NCBI GenBank assembly: GCA_913777665.1
Contig: CAJYTF010000022.1
Span: forward strand, 1 to 64,000
Direction: 5' to 3'
From: an uncultured Myroides sp.
GTDB lineage: Bacteria; Bacteroidota; Bacteroidia; Flavobacteriales; Flavobacteriaceae
DNA length: 64,000 nucleotides
Part shown: positions 16,954 through 26,238 of the stretch, piece by piece
Numbering within the stretch: position 1 is the stretch's first letter
How the letters are laid out: the number at the start of each line of letters is the position of its first letter
Position numbers and translations under genes: made by a program
The notes under the pieces: generated by a model
The model's input: the letters and a program-made list of their open reading frames with translations, nothing else
Databases searched by the model: none
Told to the model about the DNA's origin: nothing

Positions 16954-18882
16954 ATGACTTTGTCAAAAAAAATACAGGAGAATTTTTCACATTTGAAAAC
17001 AATTCAATATCTGCCTCGATGGATTATTTTTTCTATTGATATTGCTATTGTAATTTTTTCTGCCGTAATAACACATCTTATTTTAAAAGGAATTGGTATT
17101 GACTATCAACCTATTATCCAAGCTCCTTTTGTATTCGCCCTTTTTCTTGGTACACATCTTTTTGCTTTTTGGTATTTTAAAACTTTTACCGGAATTGTTA
17201 GACACACTACCCTAAACGATGCAGCCAAACTTTTCTTTGTAGAAGCTTTGTGTTTTTTAGCTTTATATATAACCAATACAGTTGTAGATTTAATTTATGA
17301 CGGCAGGTTATTTTTAAACACACAATTATTAATCAGTATTGCAATTACTTACGGTTTACTGGTTATTTTTAGATTACTTGTAAAAGTATGTTTCGATTTT
17401 TTTTCAGAATATTCTAACGATAGTCAACAATACATAAAAGCAGTTATTTATGGAAGCGACGAACGTGCCATTGCTATTGCAAATGCAATCACTGCCGAAG
17501 TTCCTAAAAAATATAAACTACAAGGATTTATAAATCCTAATGCAAAAAATTCATATAACCGAATTTTAAATATACCAATAATCGGAAAAACACGTAAGGT
17601 TTCGGTTTTAGTAAGATCGTTAGGTGCCAACAATTTAATTATAGCCGATGAAAATCTTACAAAAGATGAAAAGATTGAGATTATTGAAGATTGTTTAAAT
17701 TACAACATCAAAGTTTACAGTTTACCAAGATTAACAGACATCAACAATCAGAAAAAGGTAGCTTCAAATATCCGAAAAATTAAAATTGAAGACCTTTTAG
17801 AGCGCAAACCAATCGTAATTAACAACAATCAGATATCTAATCAAATTAAAGATAAAGTTGTTTTGGTTTCGGGTGCAGCCGGATCAATCGGAAGCGAAAT
17901 TGTATGGCAGGTTGCCGCTTTTAATCCAAAAAAACTAATTTTATTAGATCAAGCCGAAACTCCATTACATCATATTTCTTTAGAAATTTCAAAATGCACT
18001 ACCAATGCAGAAATCATCTGCATTATTGCCGATGTACGAAATTACGATTCGTTAGAACGCGTTTTTAACGATTACAATCCGGATATTGTATATCATGCTG
18101 CCGCTTACAAACACGTACCTTTAATGGAAATGAATCCGCAACAGGCAATTTTTACCAATGTTTTAGGTAGTAAATACATGGCAGATTTATCCTTAAAATA
18201 CAAAGCAGACCGTTTTGTAATGGTTTCTACAGATAAAGCCGTGAACCCAAGTAATGTTATGGGTGCCAGTAAGCGTATTGCCGAAAAGTACGTTCAATCT
18301 TTGGCGCAGAAACTTAAAAAAGAGGACAATCACACAACAAAATATATCACAACGCGTTTTGGAAATGTATTAGGATCTAACGGATCGGTAGTACCATTAT
18401 TCACCAAGCAAATAGAGAACGGCGGACCAATAACCATTACGCATCCTGATATTATTCGATACTTTATGACAATCCCCGAAGCTTGTCAGTTAGTTTTAGA
18501 AGCAGGTTCAATGGGTAACGGAGGTGAAATTTATATTTTTGACATGGGTAAACCTGTTAAAATTATCGACCTTGCTACAAAAATGATTAAATTAGCCGGT
18601 TTGGAACCTAAAAAGGATATCGAAATTAAAGTTGTAGGTTTACGCCCAGGCGAGAAATTGTACGAAGAACTGTTAAATGACAGTGCTACAACATTACCTA
18701 CACACCACGAAAAAATTATGATTGCCCAAGATATAAATGAAGATTACGAATTTATTTCAAATCAAATTGAAGAATTAAAGCATTTATCAGCAGCATATTT
18801 AGTTTTAGATACCGTTGCAACAATGAAAAAAATTGTTCCCGAATTTAAAAGCTTAAATTCTACTTTTGAAAAACTAGATTAA
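16954..18882 (+). CDS. Polysaccharide biosynthesis nucleotide-sugar 4,6-dehydratase (CapD/WbpM/FlaA1 type)
   Basis: A 642-aa membrane enzyme that likely forms a 4-keto-6-deoxy sugar from UDP-HexNAc for capsule or O-antigen. N-terminal four membrane helices (about residues 20-150), then a CoA-binding-like Rossmann segment, then a C-terminal SDR domain with GAAGSIGSE at about residue 308. The catalytic region reads STDKAVNPSNVMGASKRIAE, with Met in place of the usual catalytic Tyr, as in the WbpM/FlaA1 class. First gene of an operon with wza- and wzc-like genes. Confidence 0.9.
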   Translation: MTLSKKIQENFSHLKTIQYLPRWIIFSIDIAIVIFSAVITHLILKGIGIDYQPIIQAPFVFALFLGTHLFAFWYFKTFTGIVRHTTLNDAAKLFFVEALCFLALYITNTVVDLIYDGRLFLNTQLLISIAITYGLLVIFRLLVKVCFDFFSEYSNDSQQYIKAVIYGSDERAIAIANAITAEVPKKYKLQGFINPNAKNSYNRILNIPIIGKTRKVSVLVRSLGANNLIIADENLTKDEKIEIIEDCLNYNIKVYSLPRLTDINNQKKVASNIRKIKIEDLLERKPIVINNNQISNQIKDKVVLVSGAAGSIGSEIVWQVAAFNPKKLILLDQAETPLHHISLEISKCTTNAEIICIIADVRNYDSLERVFNDYNPDIVYHAAAYKHVPLMEMNPQQAIFTNVLGSKYMADLSLKYKADRFVMVSTDKAVNPSNVMGASKRIAEKYVQSLAQKLKKEDNHTTKYITTRFGNVLGSNGSVVPLFTKQIENGGPITITHPDIIRYFMTIPEACQLVLEAGSMGNGGEIYIFDMGKPVKIIDLATKMIKLAGLEPKKDIEIKVVGLRPGEKLYEELLNDSATTLPTHHEKIMIAQDINEDYEFISNQIEELKHLSAAYLVLDTVATMKKIVPEFKSLNSTFEKLD

Positions 18883-18888
18883 ATATTT

Positions 18889-19665
18889 ATGAAGAAGATA
18901 ATTTTACCTATTGTAGTTGCCACTGTTTTGTTGACTTCCTGCGCATCAAGAGAAAAAATTGCCTATTATCAGGGAATTGACAATACAGAAATTGTTAACA
19001 AAAAGTTTGAAACAAAAATTAATCCAGACGATTTATTAATGATCATTGTTTCTGCACAAGATCCATTAGCAGTACAACCTTTTAACTTAACTACCAATTT
19101 AAGTGTTGATCCAATAAATCAAGCTGGTGGCGGACAAATGCAACAACAATTGTATTTGGTTGATGATAAAGGTTATATTGATTTTCCTACTTTAGGAAAG
19201 ATTGATGTTGGCAATAAAACAAAAGAGCAAATTGTTCAAGATTTACAAACAAAAATATCAAAGTACGTAAAAAACCCAATTGTTAATCTACGTATCATGA
19301 ACTACAAAGTAACGGTTCAGGGCGAAGTTAAAATGCCGGGAACGCACCGTGTTACATCAGAAAGAATTACGTTGTTAGAAGCAATTTCATTATCGGGCGA
19401 TTTAACAACCTACGGTAAACGTGATAATATTTTAGTTTTGCGTGAAGAAAACGGAGAGATAAAATCACACCGTGTTGATTTAACCAAGGCTGATTTCATC
19501 AACTCTGATTTTTACTATTTAAAACAAAACGATGTGGTGTATGTAGAACCAAATAAAGTAGCTGTTAATTCATCTGCAGTTGGTCCAAACATCTCAATTT
19601 ATTTATCGGCAATATCTTTATTATTAACCACAGTAGCCATTATACTTACAAATTCTAACAAATAA
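18889..19665 (+). CDS. Wza-like polysaccharide export lipoprotein
   Basis: A 258-aa outer-membrane export protein. Signal peptide with lipobox ending at Cys18 (LLTSC), then the Poly_export domain (about 45-130, DDLLMIIVSAQDPLAV) and one SLBB segment (VQGEVKMPGTHRV). It is shorter than E. coli Wza and ends in a hydrophobic helix (ISLLLTTVAIILT), as in Bacteroidota forms. The stop overlaps the downstream kinase start (TAATG). Confidence 0.9.
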   Translation: MKKIILPIVVATVLLTSCASREKIAYYQGIDNTEIVNKKFETKINPDDLLMIIVSAQDPLAVQPFNLTTNLSVDPINQAGGGQMQQQLYLVDDKGYIDFPTLGKIDVGNKTKEQIVQDLQTKISKYVKNPIVNLRIMNYKVTVQGEVKMPGTHRVTSERITLLEAISLSGDLTTYGKRDNILVLREENGEIKSHRVDLTKADFINSDFYYLKQNDVVYVEPNKVAVNSSAVGPNISIYLSAISLLLTTVAIILTNSNK

Positions 19666-21983
19666 TGACTGAAGAAAAAGACAACGTTATAAACTTAAAA
19701 GAAGAATTATTTAAGTATTTAGCACATTGGAGGTGGTTTGTTTTAAGTGTTTTTGTTTCGCTTATTTTAGCTTTTTTATACCTAAAATTTACTCCGAAAA
19801 GCTACAGTGTTACTACAAAAATTTTAATTAAAGACGAAAAAAGCAACGATTTAGCAAACCAATTAAGTGCATTTTCAGAAATGAGCATGCTTGGTAATTC
19901 TAAAAACAATATTGAAAACGAAGTTGAAATTCTTAAATCTAGAACATTAATCTACAACACGTTAGATTCTTTAAACTTAAACATTCAATATTTAGATACT
20001 TCTGAGGTTATAGAAAAAGATTTGTATAAAAAATCTCCTGTTCAAATTATTTGGAACAACGAGCAACTTGCAAAAACAGTAACTATTGAATTACACAATA
20101 TTACGGCTAATGCTTTCGATGTTTCTGTAAACGATACTAAAATAGGAAACACTACTTTTGGTAAAAGCATAAACAGTGAATACGGATCTTTTATTGTTAA
20201 TAAAACTGGTGCGTTTAACAAAGTTACCGAACTTAAAATTAATGTTTTCCCAAAATTACAACACGCCGAAAGTTACCGCAATATTCTAAGTGTAGCACCG
20301 GCAAGCAAAACATCAAGCGTTATTGATGTTTCGATTATTGATAAAACTCCCGAAAAAGCTGCCGATTTCTTAAACACGCTGGTTTATAATTATAATTTAG
20401 GTGGAATAAAAGACAAACGTTTTATTTCAGAAAACACTTCTGATTTTATTTCTGACCGATTAACTTTAATTGGTACAGAATTAGGTGATGTAGAATCACA
20501 GGTTGAAGGTTATAAAAACGCTAATAATTTATCAGATATTGAAACTGAAGTTAAATTATATTTAGATAATTTATCAACATTTGAAAAATCGGTTTTAGAA
20601 AATGAAACAAAGATTAATGTTGTTAACGATTTAATTCGCCATATCAGCAGAACAAAATATGATGACTTGGTTCCTGGAGGATTATTAACTGATGATGCAG
20701 GTTCAGAAAGCTTCATTCAGGAAATCAATCAATTAATTTTGGAAAAACAAAAGTTAGCTGTTAGCGCAACTACAGAAAACACCAATTACATTCGTTTAGA
20801 AGAGCAAATTCGTGCTTTAAAATCAAATTTGCAAGCAAGTTTAAGAAGAAATTTAAGCTCTTTACAAATCGTAAAAAATGATTACAAGCGTCAAGAAAAC
20901 GAAATGCAGTCAAAACTTTCTCAAGTTCCTCGTCAAGAAAAAGAATTTAGAATCATTGATCGTCAGCAAAAAGTAAAAGAAGCTTTATACTTGTTTTTAC
21001 TTCAAAAACGTGAAGAAACCAATATTACGCTTGCTGCAACTGATATGAATGCAAAAGTGATTGATAAAGCCATTGCTACAGACAAGCCGGTTGCTCCAAA
21101 AACAATGATTATTTTATTGGCGGCTTTAGTTTTAGGAGCTATAATTCCTTTCATTGTAATTTACATCACCAACCTATTAGATACCAAGATTAAAAACAGA
21201 TTTGATGTTACCGATAATTCAGATATTCCATTTTTGGGCGATATTCCTACGTCTGAATCAAGCGGTGAATTAATGGAAATAGGCAGCAGGTCAAGTGCAG
21301 CCGAAGCGGTGCGTATTGTTAGAACAAATTTAGATTTTATATTATCAGACAAAGCAGAAGATGAATGTAAGGTAATCTTTTTAACATCAACCATTTCTGG
21401 TGAAGGCAAAACCTTTGTATCGGCAAACTTAGCTGCAACATTCTCTCTTTCGGGTAAAAAAGTCTTATTGATAGGTTTAGATTTACGTAATCCAAAATTA
21501 TATGAGTATGTAAAAGTAAATCCTTTAGGAATTTCAAACTATATAACATCAAACAATAAATCTTTGAATGATTATATTTCTCCTGTTGAAGGTTATGAAA
21601 ACTTTGATGTGTTGTCATCAGGGTCGATCCCTCCTAACCCAACAGAGATTTTAATGAACAAAAAAATCAAAGAAGTTTTTGACACCTTAAAAACCCAATA
21701 CGATTATATTATTGTTGATACGGCTCCGGTAAGTTTAGTTACTGATACTTTATTAATAAGTAAATATGCAGATGCTACAATTTATGTGGTTAGAGCTAAT
21801 AAGATTGATAAAGAAATGTTACGAATTCCTAATGAGTTATACAGAGATAAAAAACTGAACAAACTTTCACTGGTTTTAAATGATTCTGACGTCACAAAAG
21901 GTTATGGCTATGGCTATGGCTATGGTTACGGAGCAAAGGTTGAGCAAAAACCACTTTGGAAAAGAATATTTGGTATTAAATAA
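19665..21983 (+). CDS. Polysaccharide co-polymerase and tyrosine autokinase, Wzc-like
   Basis: A 772-aa inner-membrane protein: TM1 at about residues 25-43, a long periplasmic Wzz-type coiled-coil domain, TM2 at about 485-505, then a cytoplasmic BY-kinase domain. Walker A is STISGEGKT (about 573), Walker A' LLIGLDLRNPK and Walker B YIIVDTAPV. A C-terminal GY repeat (five Gly-Tyr pairs, 21900-21929) supplies the tyrosine cluster that BY-kinases autophosphorylate. It controls polymer length and export with the Wza-like partner; the phosphatase is encoded convergently. Confidence 0.93.
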   Translation: MTEEKDNVINLKEELFKYLAHWRWFVLSVFVSLILAFLYLKFTPKSYSVTTKILIKDEKSNDLANQLSAFSEMSMLGNSKNNIENEVEILKSRTLIYNTLDSLNLNIQYLDTSEVIEKDLYKKSPVQIIWNNEQLAKTVTIELHNITANAFDVSVNDTKIGNTTFGKSINSEYGSFIVNKTGAFNKVTELKINVFPKLQHAESYRNILSVAPASKTSSVIDVSIIDKTPEKAADFLNTLVYNYNLGGIKDKRFISENTSDFISDRLTLIGTELGDVESQVEGYKNANNLSDIETEVKLYLDNLSTFEKSVLENETKINVVNDLIRHISRTKYDDLVPGGLLTDDAGSESFIQEINQLILEKQKLAVSATTENTNYIRLEEQIRALKSNLQASLRRNLSSLQIVKNDYKRQENEMQSKLSQVPRQEKEFRIIDRQQKVKEALYLFLLQKREETNITLAATDMNAKVIDKAIATDKPVAPKTMIILLAALVLGAIIPFIVIYITNLLDTKIKNRFDVTDNSDIPFLGDIPTSESSGELMEIGSRSSAAEAVRIVRTNLDFILSDKAEDECKVIFLTSTISGEGKTFVSANLAATFSLSGKKVLLIGLDLRNPKLYEYVKVNPLGISNYITSNNKSLNDYISPVEGYENFDVLSSGSIPPNPTEILMNKKIKEVFDTLKTQYDYIIVDTAPVSLVTDTLLISKYADATIYVVRANKIDKEMLRIPNELYRDKKLNKLSLVLNDSDVTKGYGYGYGYGYGAKVEQKPLWKRIFGIK
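21900..21929 (+). repeat. Hexanucleotide tandem array coding the Wzc tyrosine tail
   Basis: Five copies of GGYTAY code Gly-Tyr repeats. The three central copies are identical GGCTAT, so copy number could change by slippage. Confidence 0.85.
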
Positions 21984-22012
21984 AAAATGAGCTTTAAAGC
22001 TCATTTTTTTTA
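21983..22012. terminator. Bidirectional terminator between the Wzc-like and CpsB-like genes
   Basis: AAAAAATGAGCTTT pairs with AAAGCTCATTTTTT, with flanking A and T runs serving both converging genes. Confidence 0.85.
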
Positions 22013-22741
22013 TTATCTAAAGAATTCATTTTTATTCAAAACACTTTCAAACGCATCAATATTTTTTAATCTAATCTCGCTGCTAAAAGCGCTAATGTGT
22101 TTTTGATGATGCACATCGCTTCCTGCAAAATCGTACATATTTTCTTTTAAAAGATAATCTGCAACCGTTGTAATTCCTGCTCCGTAATAACCTGTGCTAC
22201 TTAACATATTTATTTGAAACAAACAACCAGCACTCTTTAATTTTTTGAAACTATCGTAATCATTTTTGTAGAAATTATATCGTTCAGGATGCGCCAATAT
22301 AGGCTGATATCCCTGCGAATTCAATTCCATAATAATTTCATACAACTGAATAGGCGGATTGATGTAAGACATTTCTATCAACACATAATTATCTTTTACA
22401 GTCAATAATTTTTCGTTTTCTAATCGCTTTAAAAATGAATCGTCAATTAAATATTCCGATGCCACTCGAAGTTCAGCTTCAGACATATTTAATTCTGCTT
22501 TAACTTTTTCGTATTGATCTAAAATCTGGTCTTTTGTGTTTTCCCAAACTAATGGCGTAGTATGAGGAGTTGTAATAAACTGCGAAAAACCAAACGATTT
22601 TAAATCAGTAATTAAATTTTGAGTATCTTGTAATGACTTTGCTCCGTCATCTAATCCGTACAAAAGATGCGAATGCATATCAACAAAGTTCTGTGGTATA
22701 ATTTCTCTAAGAGTTTTCTTCTTTTTAAAAAAACTAAACAT
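22013..22741 (-). CDS. Tyrosine-protein phosphatase, CpsB/YwqE (PHP) family
   Basis: A 242-aa manganese-dependent PHP phosphatase that removes phosphate from BY-kinases. Metal ligands are visible: DMHSHLLYGLDDGA (Asp21, His23, His25), TTPHTTP, ILAHPERY and FAGSDVHH. It is encoded tail to tail with the Wzc-like kinase, the likely substrate. The start at ATG 22741 follows DUF4105 after 10 bases, so it is likely co-transcribed with DUF4105 and the PorV-like gene, not with the kinase operon. Confidence 0.93.
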   Translation of the reverse strand: MFSFFKKKKTLREIIPQNFVDMHSHLLYGLDDGAKSLQDTQNLITDLKSFGFSQFITTPHTTPLVWENTKDQILDQYEKVKAELNMSEAELRVASEYLIDDSFLKRLENEKLLTVKDNYVLIEMSYINPPIQLYEIIMELNSQGYQPILAHPERYNFYKNDYDSFKKLKSAGCLFQINMLSSTGYYGAGITTVADYLLKENMYDFAGSDVHHQKHISAFSSEIRLKNIDAFESVLNKNEFFR

Positions 22742-22751
22742 GTGTTATTTT

Positions 22752-23864
22752 TTAAGGTTTTGCAAATTTACACGCATTATTTCGCAAAAACAATACCATT
22801 ATATAACCCAAATTTAATACTATTAATGGTGCGGCAACCAACATTAATTCTAACCCCATAAATACCAAACTTATAGCAGTTAAAAAAGTTGCAAAAAATA
22901 TTATTTTTTTATTTTTTAATACTAATCCAACAAAGAATAAAGGATTAAAAAAGAGTATTAAAGCGTTAAACTGTAGTTCGGAATGATTACTATATACACT
23001 AACTGCGACTAAAAACAAACTAAAAAAGGCAGTTAAAAAAAAGTATACCCATCTGCATTTTTTATTAAAGATGCCAATTAATATAATAGCTACAATAATC
23101 CATAAAGTATAAATGGAGTTTAATGAAATTTTAGCATTGGTATCATCTACTTTATTTATGCTTTTTTCTGATTTTAGAATGTTTTTATCAAACGATATTC
23201 CGTTCTTTAATTTAACGGGTAAAAACATTAGATCTGCCTGCTTGTTGGTTGAATATCCAAACAGAAGATTGATTCCCAATTTTTCGAAATAATGCTGATC
23301 TAACCCTTCATTCAAAATATATCGGTATGAATGATTATTTGATGAAAAATCGGCACTTAATGGTTTTTCAATCGATTTATTAATCACATCAACAACCTTT
23401 GTAGTACAATTGTTCCTGATAAATCCATAGGTGTAATATCGATCATTTCCTTTTAATTGTCGATTAATTTCTGTCCATATTTTTGATTTTTCAGTAGATG
23501 ATAAATTCAAAACCTGTTCAACCACTTCCCTATTTTCAACCGTGTAATTGTATAAAAAATCGTCAAACGAATCTACATCTAAATAATAAAGTAAGTTGCC
23601 TTTTACAAACTTTGCCAAAAAATTAGGCGTTCTAAAATCGAACATTCCCCAATTGTAAACCACATCTAAATTTTGATCAATATCTTTAATTCGCAACGCT
23701 GTATGACCAAAAAGCGTGTGCATTTCATTAGCAGTTCCGCAGGTTAACACGCTAATTTCGGCTTTTTCTGATAAGGTTTCGGGTTGTGCTGCTGCAGTTA
23801 TAAAAGAAAAACAACAAATCAATAATACGATTTGCTGTTTAAATTTTGATACTAAATTATTCAT
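22752..23864 (-). CDS. DUF4105 membrane protein
   Basis: A 370-aa protein with a signal peptide (cleavage near AAAQ), a periplasmic DUF4105 domain (about residues 30-235) and four or five C-terminal membrane helices. The block LTCGTANEMHTLFGHTALRI and the NNCTT motif around residue 155 are typical; the invariant His and Cys suggest a papain-like thiol hydrolase, but the substrate is unknown. The start overlaps the PorV-like gene by 8 bases. Confidence 0.87.
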   Translation of the reverse strand: MNNLVSKFKQQIVLLICCFSFITAAAQPETLSEKAEISVLTCGTANEMHTLFGHTALRIKDIDQNLDVVYNWGMFDFRTPNFLAKFVKGNLLYYLDVDSFDDFLYNYTVENREVVEQVLNLSSTEKSKIWTEINRQLKGNDRYYTYGFIRNNCTTKVVDVINKSIEKPLSADFSSNNHSYRYILNEGLDQHYFEKLGINLLFGYSTNKQADLMFLPVKLKNGISFDKNILKSEKSINKVDDTNAKISLNSIYTLWIIVAIILIGIFNKKCRWVYFFLTAFFSLFLVAVSVYSNHSELQFNALILFFNPLFFVGLVLKNKKIIFFATFLTAISLVFMGLELMLVAAPLIVLNLGYIMVLFLRNNACKFAKP

Positions 23865-24939
23865 TTGATTTTGTAAAAATTCCTAAATCTAATTTCAGTG
23901 AAAAGATGTTTGAGTAAAGCGATGCACTTTGATCGCCAATATCGGTTAAGGCATAATCTACCTGAATTCCTTTATACTTAAATCCTAAACCAACGTTGGG
24001 TTGAAAGGTAACTTTTTCGGAATTATCGATTTGCATTTCATTCTGAAAATTCCCCACACCGGCACGTACAAAAACCATTCTATCGTATCCAAACTCAAAA
24101 CCAACCGATGGCTGAATACTGAAAGATGATGTTGAAATCACAGCATTTGTTTGATAAAATTCGGTATGAAGAACAGCAGCGGTGGTTAAATTGAATTTTT
24201 CGGTTAATGCGAAATCTCTTGCAACACCCAATTGTAGTTTCGGTAACGTAAGTTCGGTAGTTTCCGGCAACGTTTGATTTTGACCTTCAACTGCACCTCG
24301 TATCTTTTCAAATTCTGCTTCGTTAATATTCCAAACATTATAAGTTGTAGTAATATCGCGCGCCATTAAACCAAATTTCCAGTTTTCGGTATGATATTGC
24401 AAACCAACATCCAACCCAAAACCCCACGATTTTGCAAAATCGCCAATTACCCTGCGAACAACTTTTGCATTTGCACCCAACGATAACCCTTCTACAGATA
24501 ATTTTCGAGCATACGATATATTAAAAGCATAATCGGCAGCAGAGAATAACGAAATTCTGTTATAATCAATGTTTCCGTTTTGATCGATCAATTCGGTGGT
24601 ATTCATGATATCATCTACACCAAAACGAATTGCAGAAATTGCCAGCGCACTTTTATCATCAATAGGCATTGCAAAAGCAGCATAATCGTACTGTGCAATG
24701 TTTGCAAAGTAGCTTGCGTGCATTAAACTGATCTGTTTATCTTGCAAATGGATCAATCCTGCCGGGTTCCAATACCCCGAATTAACATCACCTGTTTGTG
24801 CAATTACACTGCTTGCCATACCAAATGATGCGGCATCTACCCCAATATTTAAAAACTCGTTAGAATATTTCCTTGCAGTTTGCGCCTGCATTAAAGCCGT
24901 ACCAAAAAGTAAAGGCAATAGTAAAAAACGTTTTTTCAC
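23857..24939 (-). CDS. PorV/PorQ-family outer-membrane beta-barrel protein
   Basis: A 360-aa barrel with a signal peptide ending LMQAQ. Mature start GVDAASFGMASSVIA and NSGYWNPAGL are the PorV/FadL-like fingerprint; alternating strands continue to the C-terminus. PorV proteins shuttle type IX secretion cargo; many Flavobacteria carry several paralogues, so it may not be the main T9SS PorV. It starts with GTG (24937-24939). Coupled to DUF4105. Confidence 0.85.
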   Translation of the reverse strand: MKKRFLLLPLLFGTALMQAQTARKYSNEFLNIGVDAASFGMASSVIAQTGDVNSGYWNPAGLIHLQDKQISLMHASYFANIAQYDYAAFAMPIDDKSALAISAIRFGVDDIMNTTELIDQNGNIDYNRISLFSAADYAFNISYARKLSVEGLSLGANAKVVRRVIGDFAKSWGFGLDVGLQYHTENWKFGLMARDITTTYNVWNINEAEFEKIRGAVEGQNQTLPETTELTLPKLQLGVARDFALTEKFNLTTAAVLHTEFYQTNAVISTSSFSIQPSVGFEFGYDRMVFVRAGVGNFQNEMQIDNSEKVTFQPNVGLGFKYKGIQVDYALTDIGDQSASLYSNIFSLKLDLGIFTKSNE

Positions 24940-25008
24940 GTAGATAATTTTTACAAATATTACAAAAATTTACAATATATAAACTCAAAATACTTACAAC
25001 TTATTGTT

Positions 25009-25016
25009 TACTTTTG
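25009..25016 (+). promoter_or_regulatory. -7 box of the pssA promoter
   Basis: TACTTTTG, 25 bases before the pssA ATG. No clear -33 element. Confidence 0.55.
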
Positions 25017-25041
25017 TTTTTATAATAAAATTATACAATTG

Positions 25042-25785
25042 ATGACAATAAAAAAACACATTCCTAATGTAATTACACTTTTAAATTTATTATCGGGATT
25101 AGTTGCGTTAGTTTATGCTTTTGACGATAACCTGCAAATGGCTTTTTTCTGGGTTTGTTTAGGAATTTTCTTTGATTTTTGGGACGGATTTGCCGCACGC
25201 GTTTTAAAAGTTTCAAGTCCGTTGGGTGTTCAGTTAGATTCTTTGGCAGATATGGTAACATCGGGCGTAGTTCCTGGGGTTGTAATGTATCAAATGCTGG
25301 CGCATATTCAGGAAAATTACGAACAATACACCATTACCGAAGATACTTTTTACATGAAACTGGTACCGTTTATTGGTTTTGTAATTACTTTGGGAGCTTG
25401 TATGCGTTTGGCAAAATTTAATATTGATACCCGCCAAACCGATAGTTTCATTGGCTTACCAACACCTGCAAACGCTTTGTTTATATTGAGTATCCCTTTA
25501 ATAATGAACACCACAGAAAGCGATTTTGTTTTTAACTTTTTCAGCAATCCATATGTTTTGGTAGTAATAAGTTTGTTTAGCGCATTTATTATGAATGCCG
25601 AATTACCGCTTTTCTCACTAAAAACGAAGAACAAAAATTTAAGCGACAACAAGTTAACGCTTTTGTTTTTGGGAGTTTGTGCATTACTGCTATTATTCTT
25701 TAGATTTGAAGCTATTCCGCTGATTATAATATTTTATATTATACTTTCAGTTATACTGAACAAAACAAAAAAATCGGTTTTATAA
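25042..25785 (+). CDS. pssA: CDP-diacylglycerol-serine O-phosphatidyltransferase
   Basis: Makes phosphatidylserine, the precursor of phosphatidylethanolamine, at the inner membrane. 247 aa with the CDP-alcohol phosphotransferase motif: DGFAAR then, eight residues on, GVQLDSLAD (about residues 50-72). Seven or eight hydrophobic helices follow. I start at ATG 25042, just after an in-frame TTG. The stop lies inside the terminator hairpin. Confidence 0.93.
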   Translation: MTIKKHIPNVITLLNLLSGLVALVYAFDDNLQMAFFWVCLGIFFDFWDGFAARVLKVSSPLGVQLDSLADMVTSGVVPGVVMYQMLAHIQENYEQYTITEDTFYMKLVPFIGFVITLGACMRLAKFNIDTRQTDSFIGLPTPANALFILSIPLIMNTTESDFVFNFFSNPYVLVVISLFSAFIMNAELPLFSLKTKNKNLSDNKLTLLFLGVCALLLLFFRFEAIPLIIIFYIILSVILNKTKKSVL

Positions 25786-25797
25786 CCGATTTTTTGT
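25768..25797 (+). terminator. Terminator overlapping the pssA stop codon
   Basis: AAATCGGTT pairs with AACCGATTT around TTAT, then a T run. The pssA stop TAA (25783-25785) is in the loop and second arm. Confidence 0.85.
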
Positions 25798-25815
25798 TGC
25801 TTCAATTTATACAAA

Positions 25816-25846
25816 TAAAAAAAGCCGAAGATTTCTCTTCAGCTTT
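25816..25846 (-). terminator. Terminator of the tRNA-Phe cluster
   Basis: On the minus strand AAAGCTGAAGA pairs with TCTTCGGCTTT (one G-U or mismatch), followed by a T run, just past the last tRNA. Confidence 0.8.
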
Positions 25847-25853
25847 TCTTTTG

Positions 25854-25926
<73 letters not shown>

Positions 25927-25950
25927 GAGTAATTAAACTCTGTATTTCTG

Positions 25951-26023
<73 letters not shown>

Positions 26024-26046
26024 GAGTAATTAAACTCTGTATTTTG

Positions 26047-26119
<73 letters not shown>

Positions 26120-26154
26120 GTTTTGTTAGGTAAACTACCTCTCAAAAGCGATTG

Positions 26155-26162
26155 CAAATATA
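26155..26162 (-). promoter_or_regulatory. -7 box of the tRNA-Phe cluster
   Basis: TATATTTG on the minus strand, the same sequence as the tRNA-Thr -7 box. No good -33 TTG is seen. Confidence 0.6.
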
Positions 26163-26209
26163 GAGGCTTTTTTTAATAATATCCTAATCTTTTCCAAAAA
26201 AAATTTACC

Positions 26210-26217
26210 TACCTTTG
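26210..26217 (+). promoter_or_regulatory. -7 box of the coaX operon
   Basis: TACCTTTG, a TAnnTTTG match 21 bases before the coaX ATG. Confidence 0.55.
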
Positions 26218-26238
26218 TTCAAATATGCCTGATAAATT

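Noticed and set aside
22667..22861. 64-aa plus-strand reading frame opposite CpsB and DUF4105
   Set aside because: Lies antisense to two real genes and has no recognisable features.
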